Shown piece by piece: positions 63,986 to 64,000 of a DNA stretch of 64,000 bases (positions are counted from its first letter, which is position 1; every line of letters begins with the position of its first letter). The notes beneath the pieces are model-generated. The model did no database searches. It had not been told where the DNA came from and worked only from the letters and a program-made list of their open reading frames with translations. A program made the translations under genes and the position numbers. The DNA is from Pseudomonadota bacterium (lineage in GTDB: Bacteria; Desulfobacterota; Binatia; Binatales; Binataceae): contig JAJPKA010000017.1 in assembly GCA_021323945.1 (NCBI GenBank), positions 95,990 to 159,989 on the forward strand. Direction: 5' to 3'.

Positions 63986-64000
63986 GTCAGAGATTTCTCC

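Overview
The window looks like chromosomal DNA from an uncultured Gram-negative (diderm), respiring bacterium. The cell-envelope evidence is the heptose enzyme HldE, the lipid II flippase MurJ, a DUF1302 outer-membrane barrel protein and a LytM peptidase. Catabolic families are unusually dense: five CaiB/BaiF-type CoA transferases or racemases, a medium-chain-type acyl-CoA synthetase, two COG2159 amidohydrolases, an N-acyl-D-amino-acid-deacylase-type amidohydrolase, nitronate monooxygenase, nitroreductase, P450 and an acyl-CoA-dehydrogenase-like flavoprotein. This mix resembles Binatota/Desulfobacterota-like or Rokubacteria-like genomes, but that placement is inference. I recognised no rRNA, tRNA, CRISPR array, insertion sequence or phage gene.

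Layout. 0-3.2 kb: accB, accC and a secreted DUF1573 protein on one strand. 3.5-15.3 kb: scattered catabolic and stress genes (amidohydrolase, nitroreductase, DUF6614, amidase, glutathione peroxidase, nitronate monooxygenase, methyltransferase, M23 peptidase). 15.7-21.3 kb: a minus-strand acyl-CoA cluster (acyl-CoA synthetase, two CoA transferases, amidohydrolase). 21.4-27.6 kb: glutamine amidotransferase, ArsI/CadI-like dioxygenase, CoA transferase, P450 and a CmcJ/NvfI-type oxidoreductase. 28-43 kb: a loose, gene-poor stretch with small unknown genes, an alcohol dehydrogenase, damaged respiratory genes, the rhodanese-channel gene and the DUF1302 porin-like gene. 42.8-64 kb: deacylase, sigma-54 activator, hldE, murJ, hemW, ferritin-like protein, DsbA-like protein, Fur, AMACR-type racemase, a cytidylate-kinase-like/BON fusion, CoA transferase, flavoprotein, ketopantoate-reductase family protein, Nudix hydrolase, ABC-2 exporter, 3-methyladenine glycosylase and selD.

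The most interesting result concerns selenocysteine. The selD gene at the right end has an in-frame UGA exactly at the catalytic Cys17-equivalent position, followed by a short hairpin whose apical loop begins GG, 17 nt after the UGA. A second gene, at 37351-38586, shows the same arrangement. It encodes a rhodanese domain with UGA at the second position of a C-x4-(C/U) active-site loop, a GGU-containing hairpin again 17 nt downstream, and an uninterrupted continuation into a two-helix potassium-channel module with an intact SVGYGD filter. I read this as a probable selenocysteine-containing rhodanese-K+ channel fusion. Two kilobases away a coxB gene has an in-frame UGA at a conserved Trp position with no such hairpin, next to a 5'-truncated cytochrome b gene. 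Those two look like genuine decay, so local gene decay is the main competing explanation for the rhodanese UGA.
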